Positions 23,004 to 29,283 of a stretch of 29,283 nucleotides of DNA are shown here, piece by piece (within the stretch, counting starts at the first letter, position 1; each line of letters starts with the position of its first letter). Below the pieces are notes generated by a model. It was not told where the DNA came from and did no database searches. It was given only the letters and a program-made list of their open reading frames with translations. The position numbers and the translations under genes were made by a program. This DNA comes from DASQQQ01 sp036390995 (lineage in GTDB: Bacteria > Actinomycetota > UBA4738 > HRBIN12): assembly GCA_036390995.1 (NCBI GenBank), contig DASWAT010000095.1:1-29283 (forward strand), written 5' to 3'.

Positions 23004-24912
23004 GACCCGGGGAGACGGCCCGCCCGGCGCGGACCCTGCCCGCGGGACCGAGCCACCCCTCTACGTCGTCGCCACCGCCGGGCACGTCGATCACGGCAAG
23101 TCCAGCCTGATCGTCCGGCTCACGGGGATCGACCCGGATCGGTGGGCAGAGGAGAAGCGCCGGGGCCTGACGATCGACCTCGGCTTCGCCTGGTTCACGC
23201 TCCCGTCGGGTCGCGAGCTCGGGTTCGTGGACGTCCCCGGTCACGAGCGGTTCGTCCGCAACATGCTCGCCGGCGTTGGGGCCGTTCGGCTGGTCCTGTT
23301 CGTGGTGGCCGCCGACGAGGGGTGGAAGCCGCAGTCGGAGGAGCACCTGGCGATCGTCGATGTGCTCGGGGGGGACGCCGGGGTCGTCGCCCTCACGAAG
23401 CGCGACCTGGTCGACGTCGCGACGCTCGCAGCGCGGACCGACGAGGTCCGCGCGCGGCTGGCCGGCACGGCGCTGGACGGCGCCCCCATCGTGGCGTGCT
23501 CGTCGCACACCGGCGAAGGCGTGGATGAGCTCGTCGCGGCGCTCGACGCGATGGTCGCGGACGCGCCCCCGGCACCCGACGCAGGGCGGCCGCGCGGGTT
23601 CGTCGACCGCGTCTTCACGATCAAGGGTGCGGGAACCGTCGTGACCGGCACCCTCATCGGGGGTCGGCTCGCCGTCGGTCAGGAGGTCGAGCTCTACCCC
23701 ACCGGCGTGCGAGCGCGGATCCGGAGCCTGCAGACGCACAAGCGCAGCATCCGAGAGGCGCGCCCGGTCTCCAGGGTCGCGGCGAACCTCGTCGGTGCGG
23801 AGCGGGAGCGGCTGGAGCGCGGCGACGTGATCGGACTGCCCGGCCAGTGGCGGCCCACCGCACTCATCGAGGCCCGGATCCGTCCCGTCCGCGGCCTTAC
23901 CCACCCCATCGCCGAGCGCGGTGCCTACAAGCTCTACGCCGGCTCGGCCGAGCGCGACGTCCGGCTCCACCCGTACGGGGGGGCCGAGATCGGTCCCGGC
24001 TCCGACGGCGGGTTCGCCCGGCTGCGGCTGTCCGCCCCGGTGATCCTGGACGTCTTCGACCGGTTCGTGCTCCGCGAGACCGGCCGTCGCGAAACGGTGG
24101 CCGGCGGGGTGGTGCTCGACGTCGACCCCCCGGTGCGGCCGGGATCTTCCCCGGAGGGGCGGCTCGCGGCGCGGGAGGGCGCGACCCCCGCCGACCTCCC
24201 CGCCCTCCTGGTCGGCGAGCGCGGAGCCATCCGCGCCGCCGACCTCGTCGTGCTCACGGGGATGGCTCCGTCGTCGATCCACACGGCCCGCACGGCCGCC
24301 GACTGGTGGGTCTCCGAGCCGGTGGCCCGGGCGGTCGAGGCCGACGTGCGGTCGCTCCTCGAAGGATTCCACGCCCGGAACCCGCTCGTGCCCGGGCTGG
24401 AGCTCGGCGAGGTCCGCGAGGCGGTGGTTCTTGCGCTTCGCCGAGCCTCGGCCCCCACGCCGCCCGCGCTGGTGGACGCGCTCCTCACCGACCTGGAAGC
24501 CCGGCGGATCGTCGCGCGTGAGGGCAAGCTCGTCCGACTCTTCGAGCACCGGGTGAGCTTGTCGGAGCACCGCGACGAGGTCGAGCGACTCGTGGCGGCC
24601 GTGGCGGAGGCAGAGCCCACGCCGCCGACGATCGCGGAGCTCGTGGCCGCCGGGTTCTCACGCGAGGTGATCGAGGCGGCGGCCCGAGCCGGGGCGCTCG
24701 TGCGCGTCTCGCCCCAACTCGTGGTGACGCCCGCGTTCGTACGGCGTGCGGAAGTCGCCGTCGAGGAGGCCCCGGATGGCATCACCGTGAGCGGGTTCCG
24801 GGAGCGGCTCGGCACGTCACGCAAGTACGCGGTGCCGCTCCTCGAGCACTTGGACCAGCGTGGGATCGCCGTGCGGCGAGGGGACCTTCGGTTCCCCCGC
24901 GGAACGTCCTAG
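22996..24912 (+). CDS. selB: Selenocysteine-specific elongation factor
   Basis: ATG at 22996 overlaps the selA stop (ATGAGTGA, 22996-23003), so the two are translationally coupled; 638 residues. The GTPase domain has GHVDHGKS at 29-36, RRGLTIDLGFAWF, FVDVPGHERFV and LTKRDLVD. EF-Tu-like domains 2 and 3 follow (GTVVTGTLIGGRLAVGQ). The C-terminal ~250 residues contain repeated winged-helix segments (ITVSGFRERLGTSRKYAVPL, LLEHLDQRGIA) that in this family bind the SECIS hairpin of selenoprotein mRNAs. Function: GTP-dependent delivery of Sec-tRNA to UGA codons. The TAG stop overlaps the stop of the convergent RidA-like gene. Confidence 0.96.
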   Translation: MSETRGDGPPGADPARGTEPPLYVVATAGHVDHGKSSLIVRLTGIDPDRWAEEKRRGLTIDLGFAWFTLPSGRELGFVDVPGHERFVRNMLAGVGAVRLVLFVVAADEGWKPQSEEHLAIVDVLGGDAGVVALTKRDLVDVATLAARTDEVRARLAGTALDGAPIVACSSHTGEGVDELVAALDAMVADAPPAPDAGRPRGFVDRVFTIKGAGTVVTGTLIGGRLAVGQEVELYPTGVRARIRSLQTHKRSIREARPVSRVAANLVGAERERLERGDVIGLPGQWRPTALIEARIRPVRGLTHPIAERGAYKLYAGSAERDVRLHPYGGAEIGPGSDGGFARLRLSAPVILDVFDRFVLRETGRRETVAGGVVLDVDPPVRPGSSPEGRLAAREGATPADLPALLVGERGAIRAADLVVLTGMAPSSIHTARTAADWWVSEPVARAVEADVRSLLEGFHARNPLVPGLELGEVREAVVLALRRASAPTPPALVDALLTDLEARRIVAREGKLVRLFEHRVSLSEHRDEVERLVAAVAEAEPTPPTIAELVAAGFSREVIEAAARAGALVRVSPQLVVTPAFVRRAEVAVEEAPDGITVSGFRERLGTSRKYAVPLLEHLDQRGIAVRRGDLRFPRGTS

Positions 24913-25376
24913 CCGGCTCCGGCGACCCGCGCGATCAGGGCGACCTCCACCGGCGCGTCGAGCGGCAGCTCGGCCACCCCGACCGCCGCGCGGGCGTGCT
25001 TCCCCGCGTCGCCGAGGACCTCCACCAGCAGGTCGCTCGCGCCGTTGGCGACCTGCGGCTGGTTGGTGAAGCCGGGCGCCGACGCCACGAACACGCTCAC
25101 CTGCACGACCTCCTCGACCCGGTCGAGCGACCCGAGCGCCTCCTTCAGGACCGCGAGCGCCTGGAGCGCGCATCGGCGAGCGGCTTCCCGTCCCTGCTCG
25201 ATCGAAACGTCCGATCCCACATGCCCCGGATGCAGCACGTTGCCGTCCGGCATCGCGACCTGGCCGGAGACGTAGGCGTGGCCGCCGGAGATGCGGACGG
25301 GGATGTAGGAGGCCACCGGCACCGGAACGGGCGGCAGCTCCAGGCCGAGCGACGCGAGTCGATCCTCGATGCCGAT
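24909..25376 (-). CDS. RidA (YjgF/YER057c/UK114) family protein, unusual start
   Basis: The homologous part begins IGIEDRLASLGLELPPVPVP and continues SGGHAYVSGQVAMPDGNVL, VEEVVQVSVFVASAPGFTNQ and ARAAVGVAELPLDAPVEVAL, a complete RidA fold with the conserved Arg in the RAAVG segment. RidA proteins hydrolyse reactive enamine/imine intermediates of amino acid metabolism; this longer subgroup is less characterised. The only standard in-frame start upstream is TTG at 25433, which has no SD and would add 19 residues that include the SD itself. A good SD (AAAGGAG, about 25388-25382) points instead to ATC at 25376, giving 155 residues; I give that start. The stop shares bases with the convergent selB stop. 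Confidence 0.85.
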   Translation of the reverse strand: MGIEDRLASLGLELPPVPVPVASYIPVRISGGHAYVSGQVAMPDGNVLHPGHVGSDVSIEQGREAARRCALQALAVLKEALGSLDRVEEVVQVSVFVASAPGFTNQPQVANGASDLLVEVLGDAGKHARAAVGVAELPLDAPVEVALIARVAGAG

Positions 25377-25482
25377 GGCAGGCTCCTTTCCTCGACGGGC
25401 CTCGGACGACCGGCCGGCGGGTCTAGCCCCCAACCGCGACGCAGTCGATTCTGCCAGAGAAGGCGATGCGGGACGCGGGGCC

Positions 25483-25752
25483 TCAGCCGGCCTGCAGGGC
25501 CCGATCGCGGAGGAGCTGCCGGCGCTCGAACTCGTTCATGCCACCCCAGATGCCGTGCGGCTCGCGGATCCGGAGCGCGTACTCCAGGCATTCCTCGCGC
25601 ACCGGACACCTCGCGCAGAAGGCCTTGGCCTTGACCTCACGCGCGAGCTTCTCCTCGCGCCTCTCGAAGTAGTTCGGCGCGAAGAACAACGACGCATCTG
25701 CACCCCGGCAGGCGGCTTCCTGCTGCCACCCCCAGGTCCATCCTGCTTCCAT
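25483..25752 (-). CDS. WhiB-family iron-sulfur transcriptional regulator
   Basis: ATG at 25752 gives 89 residues (GTG at 25755 is one codon earlier). The four cluster cysteines are Cys15 (ACRG), Cys46 and Cys49 (CARC), and Cys55 (EEC). They are followed by the turn GIWGG at 67-71 and a basic end (FERRQLLRDR), the complete WhiB signature. WhiB proteins are restricted to Actinobacteria and their phages; they carry a 4Fe-4S cluster and act with the primary sigma factor in development, redox or stress responses. The subtype is not assignable. The frame is open to a TTG at 25869, but that part carries no WhiB homology and probably is leader. AAGGAGGG at about 25779-25772 lies too far upstream to serve the chosen start. 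Confidence 0.93.
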   Translation of the reverse strand: MEAGWTWGWQQEAACRGADASLFFAPNYFERREEKLAREVKAKAFCARCPVREECLEYALRIREPHGIWGGMNEFERRQLLRDRALQAG

Positions 25753-25880
25753 CACGTGGGCGGCCTCGGCCGCGCCCTCCTTCAGGGTCCTACCAACGTC
25801 TTCGTATCTGGACGCTGCGCGGATTCCGGGCGGCCAAGCCTCGGGACAGAAAACCCAAAAGACGCACAAATCGACAGGAC

Positions 25881-25896
25881 GCCCGCGGCCGCGGGC
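25881..25896 (-). terminator. Perfect 16-bp palindrome, possible terminator of the NfeD-type gene
   Basis: GCCCGCGGCCGCGGGC can fold into a 6-bp stem with a GGCC loop. It lies 4 nt after the stop of the minus-strand NfeD-type gene, and T-rich sequence (GATTTGTGCGTCTTTTGGGTTTT) follows on that strand. This fits a weak intrinsic terminator separating that gene from whiB. Confidence 0.5.
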
Positions 25897-25899
25897 GGT

Positions 25900-27261
25900 T
25901 CATCCGGGCGGCGTCGCGCCGGGACCTGCCTCCGGTCGGGGCTGCGTGCCCGGCTCGCTCCCGGTGCCCGGTTCGGGCTCGACGCGCAGGATGAGACCGT
26001 CGACGCCCCGGACTCGGACCCGGGTTCCGGGCGGGATCGGCCCGTCGGCGCTTCGGCCGCGCCAGAGCGTCCCCTTCACGAACACGGGACCCTCGGGCTT
26101 CAGCTCGCCCCGGGTCTCCCCGACGAGGCCGACGAGCCCTCTCTGCGTCGAGGTGATCCGGTCGCGGGACTGAAGGGCGACCGTCAGCGCGAACCCGTAG
26201 TAGAGGAGGCTGCTCACCGCGAAGGCCACGATCAGCCACGGGGAGATCCGGATGGCCGGGGCCACGTCGCGGAACGCGAGGAACGACCCGGCGGTGAACG
26301 CTGCGAGCCCCACCGCCGTGAGCGCTCCGAGCTTGCGCAGGAGCACGTCCGCCTCCAGCAGCACCACACCGAGCAGCAGGACCGCGAGCCCGAGCCACGA
26401 TACCGGCACGACGGTGAGCCCGTAGAACGCGAGAGCCAGCATGCCGAGCCCGGCGAACCCGGCGAACCCGAAACCCGGCTGCGTGAGCTCGAACGCGAGC
26501 GCGGCGAACCCAAGCACGAGGAGCACGTAGATGGCGGCCGGCGAGGCCATCGCGTGCAGGACGCGGTCGACCGGGCCGAGGACGGTGAACCGCACATCCA
26601 CCGGCGTCTCGGACGGGCTCCGCGCGATCTTCGTGTGCAGCGTCACGTCGCCCCCGGCCGTGGCGACCGTCCTGCCGTCGATCTGGCTCAGGAGGCCGGT
26701 CACGGATCGCGCCGCCGCCACCGCCACGTTGCCGTCCAGGGCCTCCTGCGCCGGCACGGGCGCGGAGGGGAACGCCACGTCGGTTCGTCCTCGTTCCGCC
26801 GCCCAGCCCGAGGCCAGGAGCTCGACCTCGGCGCGCGAGGGCATCGTCGCCTGCCGGGAGTCCACGAGATCGAGCGGCTCGAGCGGGCCGATCCCGGCGC
26901 CCGGTGAGACCGCCGGGAGGCTCGAGGCGTAGAGGAACAGCAGCGCCGCTCCCTGCGCCTTCGCCGGCGCGGGCCCGACCCAGACGACCACCGGGACCGT
27001 CGCGTCGAAGATCCGGCGGGCCAGACCGATCGCGTCCCGATCGAGCGTGCCGGCGCTGTCGAGCTGGAGCACCACGGTAGCGCCGGTGCGCTCGGCCTCG
27101 TCCAGCGTGTCGGTGAGGAAGCCGGCCACCGTGCGGTCGATCGAGCCGTCGATCTTCGCGACGACGACCTGCGACGTGCTCGCCCCCTGTGCACGCGCTG
27201 CAGGGGCGGCGAGCGCGAGCAGGACGAACACCAGCGGTGTGAGCAGGGCGGCGCGACGCAT
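25900..27261 (-). CDS. NfeD-type membrane protein with degenerate ClpP-like domain
   Basis: ATG at 27261 has GGGAG 5 nt upstream (an ATG at 27273 is the alternative); 453 residues. MRRAALLTPLVFVLLALAAP then AARAQG is a signal peptide. Residues ~30-215 align with the ClpP-class protease domain of long NfeD/STOPP proteins (GATVVLQLDSAGTLDRDAIG, VPVVVWVGPAPAKAQGAALL, PGAGIGPLEPL). Four or five membrane helices follow (~250-365), then a C-terminal OB-fold NfeD domain (GLVGLVGETRGELKPEGPVF, then VKGTLWRGRS and RVRVRGVDGLIL). Long NfeD proteins partner with stomatin/SPFH proteins in membrane quality control; no such gene is adjacent. The nucleophile region lacks the Ser of the usual ARAASAG, so proteolysis is doubtful. 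Confidence 0.9.
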   Translation of the reverse strand: MRRAALLTPLVFVLLALAAPAARAQGASTSQVVVAKIDGSIDRTVAGFLTDTLDEAERTGATVVLQLDSAGTLDRDAIGLARRIFDATVPVVVWVGPAPAKAQGAALLFLYASSLPAVSPGAGIGPLEPLDLVDSRQATMPSRAEVELLASGWAAERGRTDVAFPSAPVPAQEALDGNVAVAAARSVTGLLSQIDGRTVATAGGDVTLHTKIARSPSETPVDVRFTVLGPVDRVLHAMASPAAIYVLLVLGFAALAFELTQPGFGFAGFAGLGMLALAFYGLTVVPVSWLGLAVLLLGVVLLEADVLLRKLGALTAVGLAAFTAGSFLAFRDVAPAIRISPWLIVAFAVSSLLYYGFALTVALQSRDRITSTQRGLVGLVGETRGELKPEGPVFVKGTLWRGRSADGPIPPGTRVRVRGVDGLILRVEPEPGTGSEPGTQPRPEAGPGATPPG

Positions 27262-27289
27262 GGGCGCTCCCATGCTACCGGGGCGGTCG

Positions 27290-27299
27290 AGCGTATCCT
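27290..27299. promoter_or_regulatory. Overlapping divergent -10 boxes (NfeD-type gene / penicillin-binding protein)
   Basis: On the plus strand TATCCT (27294-27299) precedes the ATG at 27314 by 14 nt. On the minus strand TACGCT (27295-27290) precedes the ATG at 27261 by 28 nt. The two share two base pairs within a 52-bp divergent gap, so the promoters may compete. Confidence 0.35.
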
Positions 27300-27313
27300 G
27301 GGGCCGACCTCCC

Positions 27314-29283
27314 ATGCAGGCTTCTTCGCGCGCACGCTCTCGCAGGGTCCCGCCTCCGGCACGCCCGACGGTGCGCCTGCCGAAGGAGCCGCTCTATCCC
27401 ATCCTGTTGGCCCTGGTGATCGTGCTCGCAGCCGCCCTGGTCGCGGTGCTGCTCTCCCCGATCGCCGGCGTGCTGAGCATGAGCGCGGACTCCCTGAACG
27501 CCCGCCTGGACGAGGCCGGCGCCTCGTTCACCAGGATCCCACACTTCCCCGAACGCTCCACCATCTACGCCACGGACGGCTCCGAGCTGGCCACGCTGTA
27601 CCTGGACGAGAACCGGGAGATCGTGCGGCTGCACCAGGTGGCCCCGATCGCCCGGCAGGCGGTGCTGGCGATCGAGGACCACGGGTTCTACGAGCACGGT
27701 CCGATCAACGTGCCCTCGGTGTTCCGAGCGATCTTGGCGAACCTCATCGCCGGCGAGGTCACGCAGGGCGGCTCCACGATCACGCAGCAGCTCGTGAAGA
27801 ACGCCGTGATCCAGAACACCGCACAGACGTTCGCCCGCAAGTTCCAGGAGGCTGCGCTGGCGATCCGGATGGAGCAGACGTACCCGAAGGACAAGATCCT
27901 CGCGCTGTACCTGAACGACGTGTACTTCGGCAACGGCGCGTGGGGCATCGGCACCGCGGCCGAGACGTACTTCGGCAAGCCGGCGTCCGAGCTCACCCTG
28001 CCCCAGGCCGCGCTGCTTGCCGGGCTGATCCAGGCTCCGGGCGACTTCGATCCGGTGATCCACCCGGACGCCGCCCTGGCCCGCCGGAACGAGGTGCTCG
28101 ACCGGCTGGCCGAGCTCGGCTGGGTGCCGCAGTCGAAGGTCGACCGGGCGAAGGCCACGAAGATCCGCCTGACGAAGACCGCCGGGGCGACCGGACAGAA
28201 GGTCCAGCCGTTCTTCGTCCATTACATCGTGCAGTCGATCCTCGACGACGCGAACGGGCAGTTCGACGCGTTCGGGAAGACCTACAACGCGCGGCGGCAC
28301 ACCCTGTTCCAGGGCGGGTTGAAGATCTACACCACGCTGAACCCGGCGTGGCAGCGATACGCGCAGGAGGCGGTGGACGGGAGCCCGGACATCTCCCTCG
28401 ACGCCGGCCCCGACGCCTCGCTCGTCTCGGTGGACGCGAAGACCGGTGCGATCCGCGCGATGCTCTCGGGCAAGGACTACAGGCGCGACCAGCTCGACCT
28501 CGTGTGGCACGGAGCGAGGCAGGTGGGCTCGGCGTTCAAGCCGTTCACGCTGGTGGGGGCGTTCGAGAACGGCTTCCCCCCGGGCAAGGTGTACTCGTCG
28601 AAGTCGCCGTTCTGCTCACCCTTGTGGCAGAGCGCGGACCACTGCGTCTCGAACGCCGAGGGCGCGGGCGACTCGGGGTACGTCGACCTGTGGCGTGCGA
28701 CCGAGGACTCGGTCAACGTCGTGTTCGCACAGCTCGCGCTCGACCTCGGGCCGGACAAGATCGTGGAGGCCGCGCACCAGATGGGGATCACGGCGCCGCT
28801 CGACGCCGTGCCGTCGATCACGCTCGGCACCGAGGAGGTCTCCACGCTCGACATGGCCTCGGCGTACTCGACGCTCGCGAACGGGGGCGTGCACTGCGAG
28901 CCGTTCGCGATCGCGCGCGTGATGCTGCCGGACGGCAAGAAGCTCTACCAGCACAAGGGGAGCTGCACGCAGGCGATCGCACCCGACATCGCGCACCTCG
29001 TGACCGCCATGATGGAGCGGGTGGTGTGCTGTGGGACCGGGACCGCCGCGCAGATCGGCCGGCCCATCGCCGGCAAGACCGGCACCGGGCAGGACTACAC
29101 GAACGTGTACTTCGCCGGGTTCACGCCGCAGGTGGCCACGGCCGTCTGGGTGGGCTTCCCCGAGGGGAACGTGCCGATGTCCACCTACTACGGACACTCG
29201 GTGTTCGGAGGCACGCTGGCCGCACCGATCTGGCACGACTTCATGGTGCGGGCGCTGGCCGGGATGCAGGTGGAGTCGTTCCC
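27314..29283 (+). CDS. Class A penicillin-binding protein (bifunctional transglycosylase/transpeptidase), 3' end outside window
   Basis: The frame from ATG at 27314 is open to the right edge, 656 residues visible. A short basic cytoplasmic tail precedes a membrane helix (PILLALVIVLAAALVAVLL, ~28-47). The GT51 glycosyltransferase domain shows IEDHGFYEHG near 120 with the catalytic Glu, and GGSTITQQLVKN near 154. The transpeptidase domain has Ser406-x-x-Lys409 (GSAFKPFTL), an SVN triad element near 466 and KTGT at 588, all three penicillin-binding motifs. The enzyme polymerises and cross-links peptidoglycan outside the membrane. The C-terminal tail (PASTA or Pro-rich in many relatives) is not visible. 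The gene diverges from the NfeD-type gene. Confidence 0.95.
   Translation, partial: MQASSRARSRRVPPPARPTVRLPKEPLYPILLALVIVLAAALVAVLLSPIAGVLSMSADSLNARLDEAGASFTRIPHFPERSTIYATDGSELATLYLDENREIVRLHQVAPIARQAVLAIEDHGFYEHGPINVPSVFRAILANLIAGEVTQGGSTITQQLVKNAVIQNTAQTFARKFQEAALAIRMEQTYPKDKILALYLNDVYFGNGAWGIGTAAETYFGKPASELTLPQAALLAGLIQAPGDFDPVIHPDAALARRNEVLDRLAELGWVPQSKVDRAKATKIRLTKTAGATGQKVQPFFVHYIVQSILDDANGQFDAFGKTYNARRHTLFQGGLKIYTTLNPAWQRYAQEAVDGSPDISLDAGPDASLVSVDAKTGAIRAMLSGKDYRRDQLDLVWHGARQVGSAFKPFTLVGAFENGFPPGKVYSSKSPFCSPLWQSADHCVSNAEGAGDSGYVDLWRATEDSVNVVFAQLALDLGPDKIVEAAHQMGITAPLDAVPSITLGTEEVSTLDMASAYSTLANGGVHCEPFAIARVMLPDGKKLYQHKGSCTQAIAPDIAHLVTAMMERVVCCGTGTAAQIGRPIAGKTGTGQDYTNVYFAGFTPQVATAVWVGFPEGNVPMSTYYGHSVFGGTLAAPIWHDFMVRALAGMQVESF

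Noticed and set aside
22312..24570. Minus-strand ORF of 752 residues opposite selA and selB
   Set aside because: Antisense shadow of two certain genes; low-complexity Arg/Pro/Asp-rich product without recognisable domain.
1..29283. CRISPR arrays, insertion sequences, prophage genes, rRNA or tRNA genes
   Set aside because: No regularly spaced repeats, transposase or integrase motifs, phage proteins or RNA gene signatures were seen on either strand.

Overview
The window is about 70% GC by eye over most of its length and looks like an actinobacterial (Actinomycetota) chromosome, probably from an uncultured lineage. The evidence is a WhiB iron-sulfur regulator, a tandem AdnA/AdnB-type helicase-nuclease pair, a PGPGW membrane protein, and a Crp gene next to an MBL hydrolase and a NUDIX gene. 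Many start codons also have no Shine-Dalgarno (SD) but sit 6-8 nt after a TANNNT -10 box, which suggests leaderless transcripts. Genus and species cannot be read from the sequence.

Left end (1-2677): two paralogous polytopic membrane histidine kinases lie on the minus strand, the first cut by the window edge. Between them, on the plus strand, is a 27-codon peptide gene (1076-1159) with the best SD in the window, a structured leader and a 13-bp terminator stem. This segment is visibly less GC-rich than the rest. It is the best candidate here for an undescribed system, possibly a secreted or membrane peptide paired with two sensor kinases.

2836-6667: an OmpR-type response regulator and HAMP histidine kinase pair (the kinase seems to start at ACG), a small acidic membrane-anchored protein, a PGPGW membrane protein and a DUF72 protein. 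6668-7095 has no intact gene. It holds a long inverted repeat and a decayed minus-strand remnant of a DNA photolyase C-terminus.

7096-14440: a site-2 protease with CBS domains, then an AdnA-like and an AdnB-like helicase-nuclease overlapping by 4 nt. They probably form a heterodimeric double-strand-break resection machine. The first subunit has degenerate motor motifs but both keep nuclease and four-cysteine Fe-S elements.

14453-18738: an unrecognised small protein and a stand-alone cyclic-nucleotide-binding domain (minus) diverge from a Crp/Fnr regulator (plus). Next come an MBL-fold hydrolase with a C-terminal zinc ribbon and a NUDIX hydrolase (minus), divergent from a MidA/NDUFAF7-like methyltransferase.

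18788-24912: a membrane-anchored Asp-box (sialidase-type) beta-propeller, a solitary nuoD (complex I subunit D) on the minus strand, and a selA-selB pair showing that this organism makes selenoproteins. No selenoprotein gene or tRNA-Sec was recognised in the window.

24909-29283: a RidA-like protein, a WhiB regulator and an NfeD-type membrane protein whose ClpP-like domain seems to lack its catalytic residues (all minus). A class A penicillin-binding protein diverges from them and runs off the right edge.
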